Positions 36,323-45,364 are shown, numbered from the stretch's first letter. The stretch is DNA of 64,000 bases from Bacteroidia bacterium (GCA_030427585.1 JAUIBW010000017.1:43285-107284), one strand, 5' to 3'. Notes: generated by a model not told the origin, from the sequence alone. Program-made: numbers and translations.

Positions 36323-36994
36323 ATGAAACATTTAGCAGATAGATTAGATGAGCTCAACAAACAAAACAGAGCAATGGCACCAAAAGAAGCCCTTAAAATA
36401 ATGGACAAGGCGACAAACGATTTAAAAAAACAGCACTTTGCAGAAAACACACTTCAGGTAGGTGATGTTTTTCCAGATACAGCCTTGTTGAACATAAAAG
36501 GTAACAAACAATCCATCTCGCAACTGTATAAAGAACAACCCTTGGTTATTACATTTTACAGAGGTGGCTGGTGTCCTTATTGTAATATGCAGTTAAGAAC
36601 ACTGCAACAAGTATTGCCAGATTTTAAGACAAATGGCGCAAGTTTAATAGCCATAACACCAGAAACGCCAGACAATTCCTTAACAACAAAAGAAAAAAAC
36701 AACCTCGATTTTGAGGTGTTGAGCGATATAGACAATGTGTTTGCAAAACAAATAGGGTTGGCTTTTACATTACCGGAAGATTTAAAAATACTTTACAATA
36801 AGTTTGGACTAGATGTTAAAAAGCACAATGGCAATGAAAATTTCGAACTGCCAGTTCCTGCCACTTTTGTGGTGGACAAAGGTGGTAAGATAGTGTACCG
36901 TTTTATAGACGAAGATTATACCAAAAGGGCCGAACCATCAGATATACTTACAGCACTACAAAAATTAAAAAAGGAAGAGCAACTAATGGCATAA
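36323..36994 (+). CDS. AhpC/TSA family peroxiredoxin-like protein
   Basis: A 223-residue thioredoxin-fold protein with an N-terminal helical part (MKHLADRLDELNKQNRAM) and an AhpC/TSA domain from about residue 45. The active-site loop is TFYRGGWCPYCNMQL with a CxxC in place of the usual peroxiredoxin TxxC, followed by ITPETPDNSLTTKEKN and the resolving region FELPVPATFVVDKGGKIVYRFID. I prefer the ATG at 36323 because the -7 box ends at 36284 and an ATG at 36299 would leave almost no leader. It is expected to reduce peroxides or disulfides. Confidence 0.83.
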   Translation: MKHLADRLDELNKQNRAMAPKEALKIMDKATNDLKKQHFAENTLQVGDVFPDTALLNIKGNKQSISQLYKEQPLVITFYRGGWCPYCNMQLRTLQQVLPDFKTNGASLIAITPETPDNSLTTKEKNNLDFEVLSDIDNVFAKQIGLAFTLPEDLKILYNKFGLDVKKHNGNENFELPVPATFVVDKGGKIVYRFIDEDYTKRAEPSDILTALQKLKKEEQLMA

Positions 36995-37044
36995 AAATAG
37001 CGGTTAGGGAGATTGGCCCTAATCGGTTTTTTGATTGATGAGGA

Positions 37045-37076
37045 AAAAACCCTTGAACTTGAATTCAAGGGTTTTT
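37045..37076 (+). terminator. Terminator after the peroxiredoxin gene
   Basis: A 13-bp perfect stem AAAAACCCTTGAA (37045-37057) / TTCAAGGGTTTTT (37064-37076) with a 6-nt loop and a T-rich tail. Confidence 0.8.
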
Positions 37077-37100
37077 CATTTATTTCTTACAAGTGATTTG

Positions 37101-37164
37101 AACTTTTTGGGGTGGCAAATCAGCGTTTAAGGTTATTCAATAGGATTTTTCAATCGTAATTTTG
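37101..37164 (+). promoter_or_regulatory. AraC-box promoter copy 3 (54-aa protein gene)
   Basis: Half-site starts at 37101 (AACTTTTTGGGGTGG) and 37122 (ending TTTAAGGTTAT) are 21 bp apart; the -7 box TAATTTTG is at 37157-37164, 35 bp further on. Confidence 0.6.
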
Positions 37165-37182
37165 AGCTGTAAAACAAATATT

Positions 37183-37347
37183 ATGAAAAACCTAAAAAAC
37201 AGATTAAGAAATTGGGATAACGACTTTCAAGACAGCCTGTTCTCCAAAGATCCTGTGAGTACCCGTCAAATGAGACCAATACAAGTATCTATAGAGCATA
37301 CAACCAAAAAAAGAAGCCAAATAGTTGGTAAAACAAACAACCAATAA
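37183..37347 (+). CDS. Small 54-aa basic protein, function unknown
   Basis: A 54-residue basic, hydrophilic protein (MKNLKNRLRNWDNDFQDSLF...) without signal peptide or membrane segment. The ATG at 37183 follows the -7 box TAATTTTG (37157-37164) by 18 nt; an in-frame TTG at 37162 lies inside that promoter box and is rejected. No family is recognised. That it has its own copy of the shared promoter argues that it is expressed and belongs to the same stress response. Confidence 0.55.
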   Translation: MKNLKNRLRNWDNDFQDSLFSKDPVSTRQMRPIQVSIEHTTKKRSQIVGKTNNQ

Positions 37348-37384
37348 ATTACAACAGGTATCAATCAAGTACATTTATTAAATT

Positions 37385-37639
37385 ATGGCCAATCCAAGTG
37401 ATAACAATAAAAAAAAGCAAATAGACACTACATTGCTTTCTGCAGCCAAAGAGATAACTAAAAAAGATAGTACCAGAACCTTTGTCGATATACTTTCCAA
37501 TCAAATGCTCGAAAGTTTTCACATCTATAAAATGGAAAAGAAATGTTCCGGAAAGATGAACCCATTCATTTTTCGGAGAATATGGATTATAGGTTCAAAA
37601 CTCTTTTATGTTAACCATTCAATTCACATCTTTCCCTAA
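37385..37639 (+). CDS. Hypothetical 84-aa protein
   Basis: An 84-residue frame with a normal ATG (37385) after a 37-nt gap from the 54-aa gene. The N-terminal half is polar (MANPSDNNKKKQIDTTLL) and the second half contains aromatic, hydrophobic segments (MNPFIFRRIWIIGSKLFYV). No recognised domain. Its end runs up to the next promoter. It may be the 5' part of a gene whose downstream portion was lost, as neighbouring genes here show decay. Confidence 0.35.
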   Translation: MANPSDNNKKKQIDTTLLSAAKEITKKDSTRTFVDILSNQMLESFHIYKMEKKCSGKMNPFIFRRIWIIGSKLFYVNHSIHIFP

Positions 37640-37684
37640 AATCATTACATCGCTCATGGTAATTATAATCTTGTGTTTAAACTG

Positions 37685-37748
37685 GACTTTTAAGGGCAAT
37701 CTTTCAACTTTTATGGGTAATGAAAGCCCTGTGCTAACGCTAACTTTG
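37685..37748 (+). promoter_or_regulatory. AraC-box promoter copy 4 (nitroreductase gene)
   Basis: Half-sites GACTTTTAAGGGCAA (37685-37699) and AACTTTTATGGGTAA (37706-37720), 21 bp apart, with the -7 box TAACTTTG at 37741-37748, 35 bp after the second start. Confidence 0.75.
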
Positions 37749-37785
37749 CCTTGTGAAAATAAATTAATAATAAAATTAAGAAACA

Positions 37786-38385
37786 ATGAAACCATTAGAA
37801 TTAGCACAAACAAGATACTCTACTAAAAAGTACGATAGTAATAAGAAAATTCCGAAAGAAAAGATAGAAGAACTTAAAGAAGTCTTGCGTTTGTCACCAT
37901 CTTCTATTAACATTCAACCTTGGCAATTTACTTTCGTACAAGATGAAGAGGTAAAAAGTAAATTGGCAGACGCCTCTTTACAAAACACCGAAAAAATAAA
38001 TCAGGCGGATTTATTGATTGTTTTTAGCGTTGCCGAAGACTTAGATGCGTTCCAAAAAGTAGTCGATACACATTTACCTGAGGCTCTGAGAGACTGGTAC
38101 AATAATTTGAAAAAAACCATGCCAAAAGCAGAGTTGCGAGTGTGGCTGGCAAGACAGGTTTATATTGCTTTAGGTGTAGGCATGAGTGCAGCCATAGCAT
38201 TAGATTTAGACTCTACACCTATGGAAGGGATTGAGCCAGAAAAGTACATGAAAATTTTAGGTATGAACGATTATAAACCACTTTTTGCATTGGCAGTGGG
38301 TTATGGCGCTCATGACGATTATTATCGTCCAGAGGCTATGCCAAAATCGAGACGACCATTAGAAGATGTAGTACAAACGATTTAA
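37786..38385 (+). CDS. NAD(P)H-dependent nitroreductase (NfsB/NfnB-like)
   Basis: A 199-residue FMN-dependent oxidoreductase of the nitroreductase family. The FMN-phosphate arginine is in LAQTRYSTKKYD at the N-terminus, the LRLSPSSINIQPWQFTFV segment is the typical flavin-binding loop, and the C-terminal LALGVGYGAHDDYYRPEAMPKSRRP-like tail (ALAVGYGAHDD) is complete. Expected to reduce nitroaromatics, quinones or related electrophiles. Preceded by copy 4 of the shared promoter. Confidence 0.87.
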   Translation: MKPLELAQTRYSTKKYDSNKKIPKEKIEELKEVLRLSPSSINIQPWQFTFVQDEEVKSKLADASLQNTEKINQADLLIVFSVAEDLDAFQKVVDTHLPEALRDWYNNLKKTMPKAELRVWLARQVYIALGVGMSAAIALDLDSTPMEGIEPEKYMKILGMNDYKPLFALAVGYGAHDDYYRPEAMPKSRRPLEDVVQTI

Positions 38386-38425
38386 AAAACCAGCTCTAGT
38401 GTTGGTTTTTATCTTCCTTAAATTA

Positions 38426-38490
38426 AACTTCTAAGAGCATAACTTGAACTTTTAAAGTTAATGTGTTGTATAATGCTCAGGGTAACTTTG
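38426..38490 (+). promoter_or_regulatory. AraC-box promoter copy 5 (HdeD-like gene)
   Basis: Half-sites AACTTCTAAGAGCAT (38426-38440) and AACTTTTAAAGTTAA (38447-38461) are 21 bp apart; the -7 box TAACTTTG at 38483-38490 is 36 bp after the second start, the only copy with 36 instead of 35. Confidence 0.75.
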
Positions 38491-38541
38491 TAGAGAGAAA
38501 TTAAAAACATTAAAATTTCAATTAATAAAACATTACAAATC

Positions 38542-39105
38542 ATGGAAACACAATTTCAATTTATTGACACTCAAATAAGAAAAGACCTTAAAAACTGGTG
38601 GGCGCCATTATTAATAGGCGTTTTACTTATTGTAACGGCCATTTGGACCTTTACCTCACCAATGTCATCCTACCTCGCATTGTCTATACTATTTAGTATA
38701 TCTTTTTTGGTTTCTGGGATATTGGAAATTTATTTTTCAATCGCTAATAAAGAAGCAATCACCAATTGGGGCTGGAATCTAGCATTCGGAATCATCACTG
38801 CAATAGTTGGTGTAATGATGCTCATAAATCCAGAAATTTCAATGGTTACCTTACCATTGTATGTAGGACTTGTGATTCTATTTCGTTCTATTATGGCAAT
38901 TGGTTGGGCAACAGATATAAGTGAAGGTAGCTTAATGATACTTGGTATATTGGGCATTTTATTCGCCTTTGTTCTACTATGGAATCCCGTTTTTGCAGGA
39001 ATGACCATTGTTTTTTGGACAGGCTTTTCGTTCCTAATATCAGGAATCTTTAGCTGCTACCTCGCTTTTAAATTGAGAAAAGTATATAAACAAGTTAAAT
39101 CGTAA
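38542..39105 (+). CDS. HdeD family acid-resistance membrane protein
   Basis: A 187-residue protein with six membrane segments and the DUF308 repeat pattern of HdeD: WWAPLLIGVLLIVTAIWTF, ALSILFSISFLVSGILEIYFS, WNLAFGIITAIVGVMMLINP, LYVGLVILFRSIMAIGWA, GILGILFAFVLLWNP and TGFSFLISGIFSCYLAF. In E. coli HdeD protects against acid at high density; the role here is presumed to be envelope stress. Its promoter is copy 5 of the shared element and the broken NDH-2 sequence follows directly. Confidence 0.83.
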   Translation: METQFQFIDTQIRKDLKNWWAPLLIGVLLIVTAIWTFTSPMSSYLALSILFSISFLVSGILEIYFSIANKEAITNWGWNLAFGIITAIVGVMMLINPEISMVTLPLYVGLVILFRSIMAIGWATDISEGSLMILGILGILFAFVLLWNPVFAGMTIVFWTGFSFLISGIFSCYLAFKLRKVYKQVKS

Positions 39106-39109
39106 TAAA

Positions 39110-39585
39110 AATCTAAGTCTTGAAAAAAGAATCGTCATAGTAGGAGCAGGATTTGCAGGAGTCAATCTTGCAAAAAGCCTAAGTAAAGCAGGTACAGAAG
39201 TTACCTTAATAGATAAGAACAACTACCAAACCTTTTAACCTTTATTGTATCAAGTAGCTTCAGGAGGGTTAGAGCCCACCAACATTGCCAATCCGATCGC
39301 CGGTTGCAAAAAAACAAAAATGTGCGTTTTATCATGGCAAATGTTACAGGTATAGATACCAAAAACAACAAAATTATTGGGGACGAGGGCGAACTAGATT
39401 ACGATTATTTGGTATTGGCCACAGGAAGCACCAACAATTACTTCAATTTTGAACCGATTAAAGACAGGCTTTTTACCATGAAGTCTGTAGATGATGCCCT
39501 AGAAATTCGCAGTCGTATTATGCAAAATCTGGAAGCCTTAAATTATACACCAGAAAAAAATAAAATGGTTATTATTAACCAATAG
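39110..39585 (+). pseudogene. Decayed type II NADH dehydrogenase (NDH-2)-like gene
   Basis: The frame EKRIVIVGAGFAGVNLAKSL (no ATG visible) is a Rossmann FAD motif of NDH-2 and continues NNYQTF, a stop TAA at 39236-39238, then PLLYQVASGGLEPTNIANPIA, where intact enzymes have QPLLYQVA: a CAA to TAA change. After about 39300 the frame shifts; VRFIMANVTGIDTKNNKII...LATGSTNNYFNF continues in the other frame (39304-39585) and stops within the NADH-binding domain. About two thirds of the gene, including the C-terminal domain, is missing. Confidence 0.8.
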
Positions 39586-39761
39586 AATCAATCATCGAAA
39601 CCACCGTAAAATAATTGTAGTTGATAGGTAAATAGGTTTTATTGGGATTTATATCAGATAATTATATAAATCCCAATAAAAATTGCTACTGGAGAGATAT
39701 CCATATAAAAATTGAGGGGCCTGCAGTTTTAAATTTGCAATGTGTATTTATCGCGGATTAG

Positions 39762-39825
39762 AACTTTTAAGAGCATAGTTTGAACTTTAGCAGTTAAAAC
39801 ACAGTTACTTTGCTGAGTACTTTTG
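39762..39825 (+). promoter_or_regulatory. AraC-box promoter copy 6 (META-domain lipoprotein gene)
   Basis: Half-sites AACTTTTAAGAGCAT (39762-39776), identical to copy 1, and AACTTTAGCAGTTAA (39783-39797), 21 bp apart; the -7 box TACTTTTG at 39818-39825 lies 35 bp after the second start. Confidence 0.8.
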
Positions 39826-39848
39826 TAGTGTTAAAAAATTAAAACACT

Positions 39849-40886
39849 ATGAAAACCTTAAAGATCCTACCAACATTTTTTGCCTTTGTCATATTACAGG
39901 CTTGTGGCAGTACAAAAAGTAAAAACATAAACTACGAAACCTTTTGGGTAAACAGTTATAAAACCCAATGCAATGCTGGTACAGGTAAAGCACAATGCCT
40001 AGGTGTCTATAAAGGTAATGACCCAACCAATGCCAATTGGAAGCACTTTTACGCACCTATACAAGGCTTCAAATTCAAGGAAGGACAACTTCAAAAAATT
40101 AGAGTAAAAGTAGAAAAGTTAGCCCCAGAAAACATCCCTGCTGACGCTTCTAGTTTAAAATATACATTATTAGAGGTAAAAGAAAAAAAAGCAGATTTAA
40201 GATATGTTCTTAATGGCGATTGGGTATTAGATAAGCTCAATGATAAAAGCATTGATAACAGCATTAACAAACCTACCCTGGCAATTGATTTGTCCAAACA
40301 AAAAGTCTCTGGCAATAATAGTTGTAATGATTACGCTGGCGCTATAGAAAAAGTCACGGCGCAAAAATTGATATTGGGCAATATCGTCAGTACTAGAAAA
40401 ATGTGTATGGATATGAACATCGCAACACAATTTACCATTGCTGCCAATAGCGTAAAAACTTACCATACAAAAGGTAACATCTTGATTTTCTATAATATAG
40501 ATAACAAAAAAGTGCTATCTTTTACAAAGAAACCTAAGAGTACCGCAGATTATAGAGTTAACGATATTTGGGTAGCAACACGAATTGAAGGAAACCCAAT
40601 AAATCGTATGGTAAAGACACCGAGATTAGAGATAAATATTGACAAAATGATGCTTATGGGAAACGATGGATGTAATGATTATTCTGGAAGTATAAAAAGT
40701 ATTTCAGGAAAAGACATTGAAATAGGAAACATTGCCGCAACCCAAAAAGCGTGCAGAAACATAGAAGTTGCTGACCGCTTTGCCAAAGCACTCTACAACT
40801 CAAAATCGTATGAAATTGAAGCAGGCACTTTAACCTTCTTCGATGTTAATTATAAAGAGGCTTTATCTTTTTTAAAGGCAGATTAA
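39849..40886 (+). CDS. Lipoprotein with DUF4377 and two META (HslJ-like) domains
   Basis: A 345-residue protein with a lipoprotein signal (MKTLKILPTFFAFVILQACGS, lipobox LQAC). Residues about 25-110 form a DUF4377 domain (YETFWVNSYKTQCNAGTGKAQCLGVYKG and an FKFKEGQLQKIRVKVE strand), followed by two META domains, each with the GNNSCNDYAG / GNDGCNDYSG metal- or ligand-binding loop and a matching ISG/ATQKAC strand. META proteins such as HslJ are linked to heat-shock and antibiotic tolerance. It has copy 6 of the shared promoter. Confidence 0.82.
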   Translation: MKTLKILPTFFAFVILQACGSTKSKNINYETFWVNSYKTQCNAGTGKAQCLGVYKGNDPTNANWKHFYAPIQGFKFKEGQLQKIRVKVEKLAPENIPADASSLKYTLLEVKEKKADLRYVLNGDWVLDKLNDKSIDNSINKPTLAIDLSKQKVSGNNSCNDYAGAIEKVTAQKLILGNIVSTRKMCMDMNIATQFTIAANSVKTYHTKGNILIFYNIDNKKVLSFTKKPKSTADYRVNDIWVATRIEGNPINRMVKTPRLEINIDKMMLMGNDGCNDYSGSIKSISGKDIEIGNIAATQKACRNIEVADRFAKALYNSKSYEIEAGTLTFFDVNYKEALSFLKAD

Positions 40887-40949
40887 TCTTTTAAGAGTAT
40901 TGAACAGGCTTTCAGGAGTAATCTCTAGAGCTGCTTCAGCATAATTTTG
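40886..40949 (+). promoter_or_regulatory. AraC-box promoter copy 7 (RND efflux operon)
   Basis: Half-sites ATCTTTTAAGAGTAT (40886-40900) and GGCTTTCAGGAGTAA (40907-40921), 21 bp apart, with -7 box TAATTTTG at 40942-40949, 35 bp after the second start. It overlaps the stop codon of the META-domain gene. Confidence 0.7.
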
Positions 40950-40987
40950 CTGTATATTTTTTTAAAGAACCATAAAATTTAATAATC

Positions 40988-42175
40988 ATGAAATCATTAA
41001 AATTCATTTTACCTCTATTGCTTATAGGTTTATTCCTATCCTGCAAGAGCGAAGAAAAGAAACCTCAGGCACAAGTAATGCCTTATCCGGTAGTAGAAGT
41101 TGACCAAAAAGATGTCAATACCTATTACGTCATGCCAGGAAATATTGCAGGTATCAATAACAATCAGGTGCGCCCTAAAATTTCTGGGTATATAAAGGAA
41201 GTATTAGTAGATGAAGGTCAGCACGTTAAAAAGGGTCAATTGTTGTTCAAGTTAGAGACTAACATACAAGACCAAAATGCCTCTGCTGCCAGACAACAAA
41301 TCACTTCGGCAAGTGCTAATATTGAAGCGGCAAAAGCACAGGTAAAAGCAGCACAGGTGGAGGTTGATAAATTAATTCCATTAGTGGAAAAAAATATTAT
41401 CAGTCATGTGCAACTGGAAACCGCAAGAGCCAACCTGTTACGAGCCAAAGGTGGTTTAAGCCAAGCGCAAGCAGGACATTCTTCTGCTCAGGCCAATTAT
41501 CAAGCCGTGAACGAAAACATTAAATTCGCCAATATTACAAGCCCAATAGATGGCGTTATTGGCAAGTTCAACTATCGTCAAGGGGCTTTGGTAAGTCCGC
41601 AAGACCCAACACCGATTACAACAGTGTCGGACATTAGTGAAATCTATGCCTATTTCACGGTAAATGAAAGACAGTACATTTACTTTTTCCAGAATTTTCC
41701 TGGAACCACTTTAGAAGAAAAAATAGACCTCGTTCCACCAATTGAACTCGAATTGGCAAACGGCACTATTTTCGAAGAAAAAGGAAAACTCGAAACCTCA
41801 ACAGGGATGATGGATCCCAATACGGGTACTATGCAATTTCGTGTTAAGTTTGAAAACAAAAACGGGCTTTTGACCAATGGTAGCACTGGTAAAATCCGTA
41901 TTCCGAGAACATACGAAGATGCCTTGGTAATCCCAGAATCCGCAACCTTTGAGCAGCAAGGCTTGGTGTATGCCTTTAAGGTACAGGCCGATAGTGTAGT
42001 TACCATAGTGGTAGAACCCAAAGACAGGGTAAACAACCTTATGGTAGTAGAAAAAGGTGTTAACAAAGGAGACAAGGTCGTTGCCAAAGGTATTGCAGGC
42101 TTAAAGAATGGAGTGAAAATTCAACCGAAAACTGTAAGTATGGATTCCATAATCAATATTCACGCAGTACAGTAA
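40988..42175 (+). CDS. RND efflux periplasmic adaptor (MexA/AcrA-like lipoprotein)
   Basis: A 395-residue membrane-fusion protein with a lipoprotein signal (LLIGLFLSCKSEEKK). The biotinyl-lipoyl halves VRPKISGYIKEVLVDEGQHVKKGQLLFKLE and TSPIDGVIGKFNYRQGALVSPQD flank a long alpha-hairpin (residues about 95-170), followed by the beta-barrel and membrane-proximal domains. It links the inner-membrane pump to the outer-membrane channel encoded just downstream. First gene of the efflux operon, driven by copy 7 of the shared promoter. Confidence 0.92.
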   Translation: MKSLKFILPLLLIGLFLSCKSEEKKPQAQVMPYPVVEVDQKDVNTYYVMPGNIAGINNNQVRPKISGYIKEVLVDEGQHVKKGQLLFKLETNIQDQNASAARQQITSASANIEAAKAQVKAAQVEVDKLIPLVEKNIISHVQLETARANLLRAKGGLSQAQAGHSSAQANYQAVNENIKFANITSPIDGVIGKFNYRQGALVSPQDPTPITTVSDISEIYAYFTVNERQYIYFFQNFPGTTLEEKIDLVPPIELELANGTIFEEKGKLETSTGMMDPNTGTMQFRVKFENKNGLLTNGSTGKIRIPRTYEDALVIPESATFEQQGLVYAFKVQADSVVTIVVEPKDRVNNLMVVEKGVNKGDKVVAKGIAGLKNGVKIQPKTVSMDSIINIHAVQ

Positions 42176-42208
42176 GAAGTACAGTATAACATTTAAAGAA
42201 CCATAAAA

Positions 42209-45200
42209 ATGATAAAGACATTTATAAATCGTCCTGTACTATCTACTGTAATTTCAATATTCATAGTACTCTTAGGGATTATCGGAATCGAAGTCCTTCC
42301 CGTGACGCAGTACCCAGATATTGCGCCGCCAACCATCAACATTTCGGCCACCTATACAGGTGCCGATGCCGAAACCGTGCTTCAAAGTGTTATCGTACCT
42401 ATTGAAGAACAGGTAAACGGCGTGGAAGGCATGACCTATATTACCTCAACCGCTGACAATAATGGTGGCGCAAAGATTAACGTTTTCTTTGAACAAGGTG
42501 TTGACCCTGATATTGCTGCCGTAAACGTACAAAATCGTGTAGCAAGAGCAACGCCTTTGTTGCCATCAGAAGTAACACGATTAGGCGTTGTAACACAAAA
42601 AAAGCAGACCAGCGCCTTGATGTTTGCTACGTTTTATTCTGAAAACGAAGCCTATGATGATGTGTTCATTCAGAACTATATGAACATCAACGTCATCCCA
42701 GAAATCAAACGTATTTCTGGTGTGAGCGACGCTTCAGTTTTTGGTTTACGAGATTATTCTATGCGTATATGGCTCGACCCACAAAAACTGGCAAATTTTA
42801 ATTTGGTGCCTCAAGACGTGGTACGCGCCATAAATGAGCAAAGTCGTCAGGCAGCACCAGGACAATTAGGTGCCAATAGCGGCGAAGCTTTCCAATATGT
42901 TATTAAATATTCTGGTAAATATAATGATGTAAAGCAATACGAAGACATTATTATTAAAGCAGGAAACGACGCGCAAGTACTACGTTTAAAGGATGTGGCC
43001 AGAATAGAGCTATCTGCATTTTCGTACGCGCTTAAAGGCGAAACAGATGGAATGTCGTCATTATCTATGGCAGTTTACCAAACACCAGGCTCTAATGCGC
43101 AGGTGATCATCGATAAAATTCAAAATTATCTTGAAGAAGCCCAAGAAACCTTTCCTCAAGGCTTAAAATACACTATTAACTACGATACAAATGAGTTCTT
43201 ATCTGCTTCAATGAAGAGTGTGATTAAAACACTCTTAGAAGCATTCTTGTTAGTGTTTATCGTAGTGTTCGTTTTCTTACAGGATTTTCGTTCTACGTTA
43301 ATCCCAGCCATTGCAGTACCTGTGTCTATTGTGGGTACGTTCTTTTTCCTGAACCTATTCGGATTTTCCATCAACCTATTGACACTTTTCGCATTGATAT
43401 TGGCTATAGGTATTGTGGTAGATGATGCCATTGTGGTGGTAGAAGCGGTTCATGCAGAAATGGAAAAAAAGGAAAATAAGGGCAAAACCGTTAAAGAAGT
43501 GACCAATAAGGCAATGGACGGCATTTCTGGTGCTATTATTTCCATTACGCTCGTCATGATGGCGGTGTTCATTCCTGTAACCTTCATCTCTGGTCCATCA
43601 GGTGTGTTTTACAAGCAATTTGGTTTGACCTTGGTGTTCGCCATTGCCATTTCTGCAGTAAATGCCTTGACCTTAAGTCCGATGCTTTCCGCATTATTGT
43701 TAAAACCACATCGCGATGATGGACATGAGAAGAAGAGTTTTTTACAGCGCTTTTACGCTGCCTTTAACGCATCGTTCAAAAATATGACCGACCGTTACGG
43801 AAGAGCAGTGAACTTCTTGATTAGAAGCAAATGGATTACTCTGGGAATGCTTGTGTTGGCAGTACTTTCCATAGGATGGATTAGCAAAATAACGCCAACA
43901 GGATTTGTGCCAAACGAAGACCGTAAAATTGTCTTTGCCGATGTAAGTTTGCCACCGGGAAGCTCTTTTGACAGAACCTACGAAGTATTGAAGGAACTGA
44001 ATGAAAAATCAAAACAAATTGAGGGTGTTGAGCAGATGAGTTTCGTTGCTGGTAACAGTTTAATAAGTGGTGCTGGTAGTAATTTTGGTTTGGCGTTCTT
44101 AAAGTTGGACGACTGGGAAGAGCGTACCGAAGACCAAGTTTCTATTGAATCGATAACACAACAGCTTTTTCAAATTGGTGCAACCATTCCAGATGCGAGA
44201 ATCCTGTTTTTCAGTCCACCAAGTGTACCAGGTTTTGGTGTTAGCTCAGGGTTTGAAGCCCAGTTGCTGGACAAGTCTGGAGGCGAAATAAAAGAGCTCG
44301 ACAACGTAAAGAACAAGTTCTTGACAGCCCTGAACCAACGTCCAGAAATACTGTATGCACAAAGTCCTTTAAACACCAATTACCCACAATTTGAATTGGA
44401 AATGAACATGACCTTGGCAAAACAAAAAGGCGTTTCGCCAGCAGATGTGTTCAGTACCCTTAACGGTTATATTGGCGGAAGCATTGCAGGCGACTTTATA
44501 AAATTTGGTAAATACTACCGTGTAATGGTTCAAGCCGATGCCAATGCACGTACCAGCGAGCAAGATTTGAGTGCCATGTCGGTGCGCAACAACCAAGGAC
44601 AAATGATTCCGATTACGCAGTTTGCAACACTTAAAAAGGTTAACGGACCACAAGCCGTGAGTCGTTTTAACCTTTTCAACTCTGCATTGGTAAGTGGTGC
44701 ACCAAAACCAGGCTACAGTACGGGAGATGCCATTAATGCAGTGAGAGAAGTTGCAGAGGCAGAATTGCCTACAAATTATGATATAGACTGGAGTGGATTA
44801 ACTCGTGAAGAGATTAGCTCTGGTGCACAAACAGGAATGATTTTCGCTATAACCATCATCTTCGTGTTCTTGCTTTTGGCAGCACAGTACGAAAGTTATG
44901 TTTTGCCGTTTTCAATCTTGATTTCCTTACCAATGGGTATTGCAGGTGCCTTTTTAACGCAATGGCTCTTCGGTTACGAGAACAATGTCTATTTTCAGAT
45001 TGCCTTGATAATGCTCATAGGATTATTAGCAAAGAACGCCATCCTAATAGTGGAATTTGCCCTGCAGGAGCGACAAAAAGGCCATAGCATTACACAGGCA
45101 TCCATCTTAGGGGCCAAAGAACGTTTACGTCCAATTTTAATGACCTCGTTTGCCTTTATTTTAGGTTTGATGCCATTAGTACTCTCAAGCGGAGTTGGTG

Positions 45201-45364
45201 CCAACGGAAACCACTCCCTGGCAACAGGTGCAGCCTTCGGAATGCTAATAGGAACCTTCTTTGGAGTTCTGGTTATTCCAGTATTGTTTGTGATTTTCCA
45301 GACCATTCAGGAAAAAATAGCACCAGTAAAATTCAATGAAGGCGTAACCGAAGAAATAGATTGA
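42209..45364 (+). CDS. RND multidrug efflux permease (AcrB/MexB-like, HAE1 family)
   Basis: A 1051-residue inner-membrane pump with the two-fold repeat of six membrane helices plus large periplasmic loops. Recognisable family segments are PVTQYPDIAPPTINISATYTGADAETV, the proton-relay region LTLFALILAIGIVVDDAIVVVEAVHAEM (Asp-Asp of helix 4) and LLAKNAILIVEFALQ of helix 10. Length is that of HAE1 drug exporters rather than metal pumps. It starts 33 nt after the adaptor gene, immediately behind the repeated leader motif at 42195-42208. Confidence 0.93.
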   Translation: MIKTFINRPVLSTVISIFIVLLGIIGIEVLPVTQYPDIAPPTINISATYTGADAETVLQSVIVPIEEQVNGVEGMTYITSTADNNGGAKINVFFEQGVDPDIAAVNVQNRVARATPLLPSEVTRLGVVTQKKQTSALMFATFYSENEAYDDVFIQNYMNINVIPEIKRISGVSDASVFGLRDYSMRIWLDPQKLANFNLVPQDVVRAINEQSRQAAPGQLGANSGEAFQYVIKYSGKYNDVKQYEDIIIKAGNDAQVLRLKDVARIELSAFSYALKGETDGMSSLSMAVYQTPGSNAQVIIDKIQNYLEEAQETFPQGLKYTINYDTNEFLSASMKSVIKTLLEAFLLVFIVVFVFLQDFRSTLIPAIAVPVSIVGTFFFLNLFGFSINLLTLFALILAIGIVVDDAIVVVEAVHAEMEKKENKGKTVKEVTNKAMDGISGAIISITLVMMAVFIPVTFISGPSGVFYKQFGLTLVFAIAISAVNALTLSPMLSALLLKPHRDDGHEKKSFLQRFYAAFNASFKNMTDRYGRAVNFLIRSKWITLGMLVLAVLSIGWISKITPTGFVPNEDRKIVFADVSLPPGSSFDRTYEVLKELNEKSKQIEGVEQMSFVAGNSLISGAGSNFGLAFLKLDDWEERTEDQVSIESITQQLFQIGATIPDARILFFSPPSVPGFGVSSGFEAQLLDKSGGEIKELDNVKNKFLTALNQRPEILYAQSPLNTNYPQFELEMNMTLAKQKGVSPADVFSTLNGYIGGSIAGDFIKFGKYYRVMVQADANARTSEQDLSAMSVRNNQGQMIPITQFATLKKVNGPQAVSRFNLFNSALVSGAPKPGYSTGDAINAVREVAEAELPTNYDIDWSGLTREEISSGAQTGMIFAITIIFVFLLLAAQYESYVLPFSILISLPMGIAGAFLTQWLFGYENNVYFQIALIMLIGLLAKNAILIVEFALQERQKGHSITQASILGAKERLRPILMTSFAFILGLMPLVLSSGVGANGNHSLATGAAFGMLIGTFFGVLVIPVLFVIFQTIQEKIAPVKFNEGVTEEID

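Noticed and set aside
37608..37826. 72-codon plus-strand frame overlapping promoter copy 4 and the nitroreductase start
   Set aside because: It runs through the AraC-box half-sites and the -7 element and into a solid gene in another frame; no family pattern is seen.
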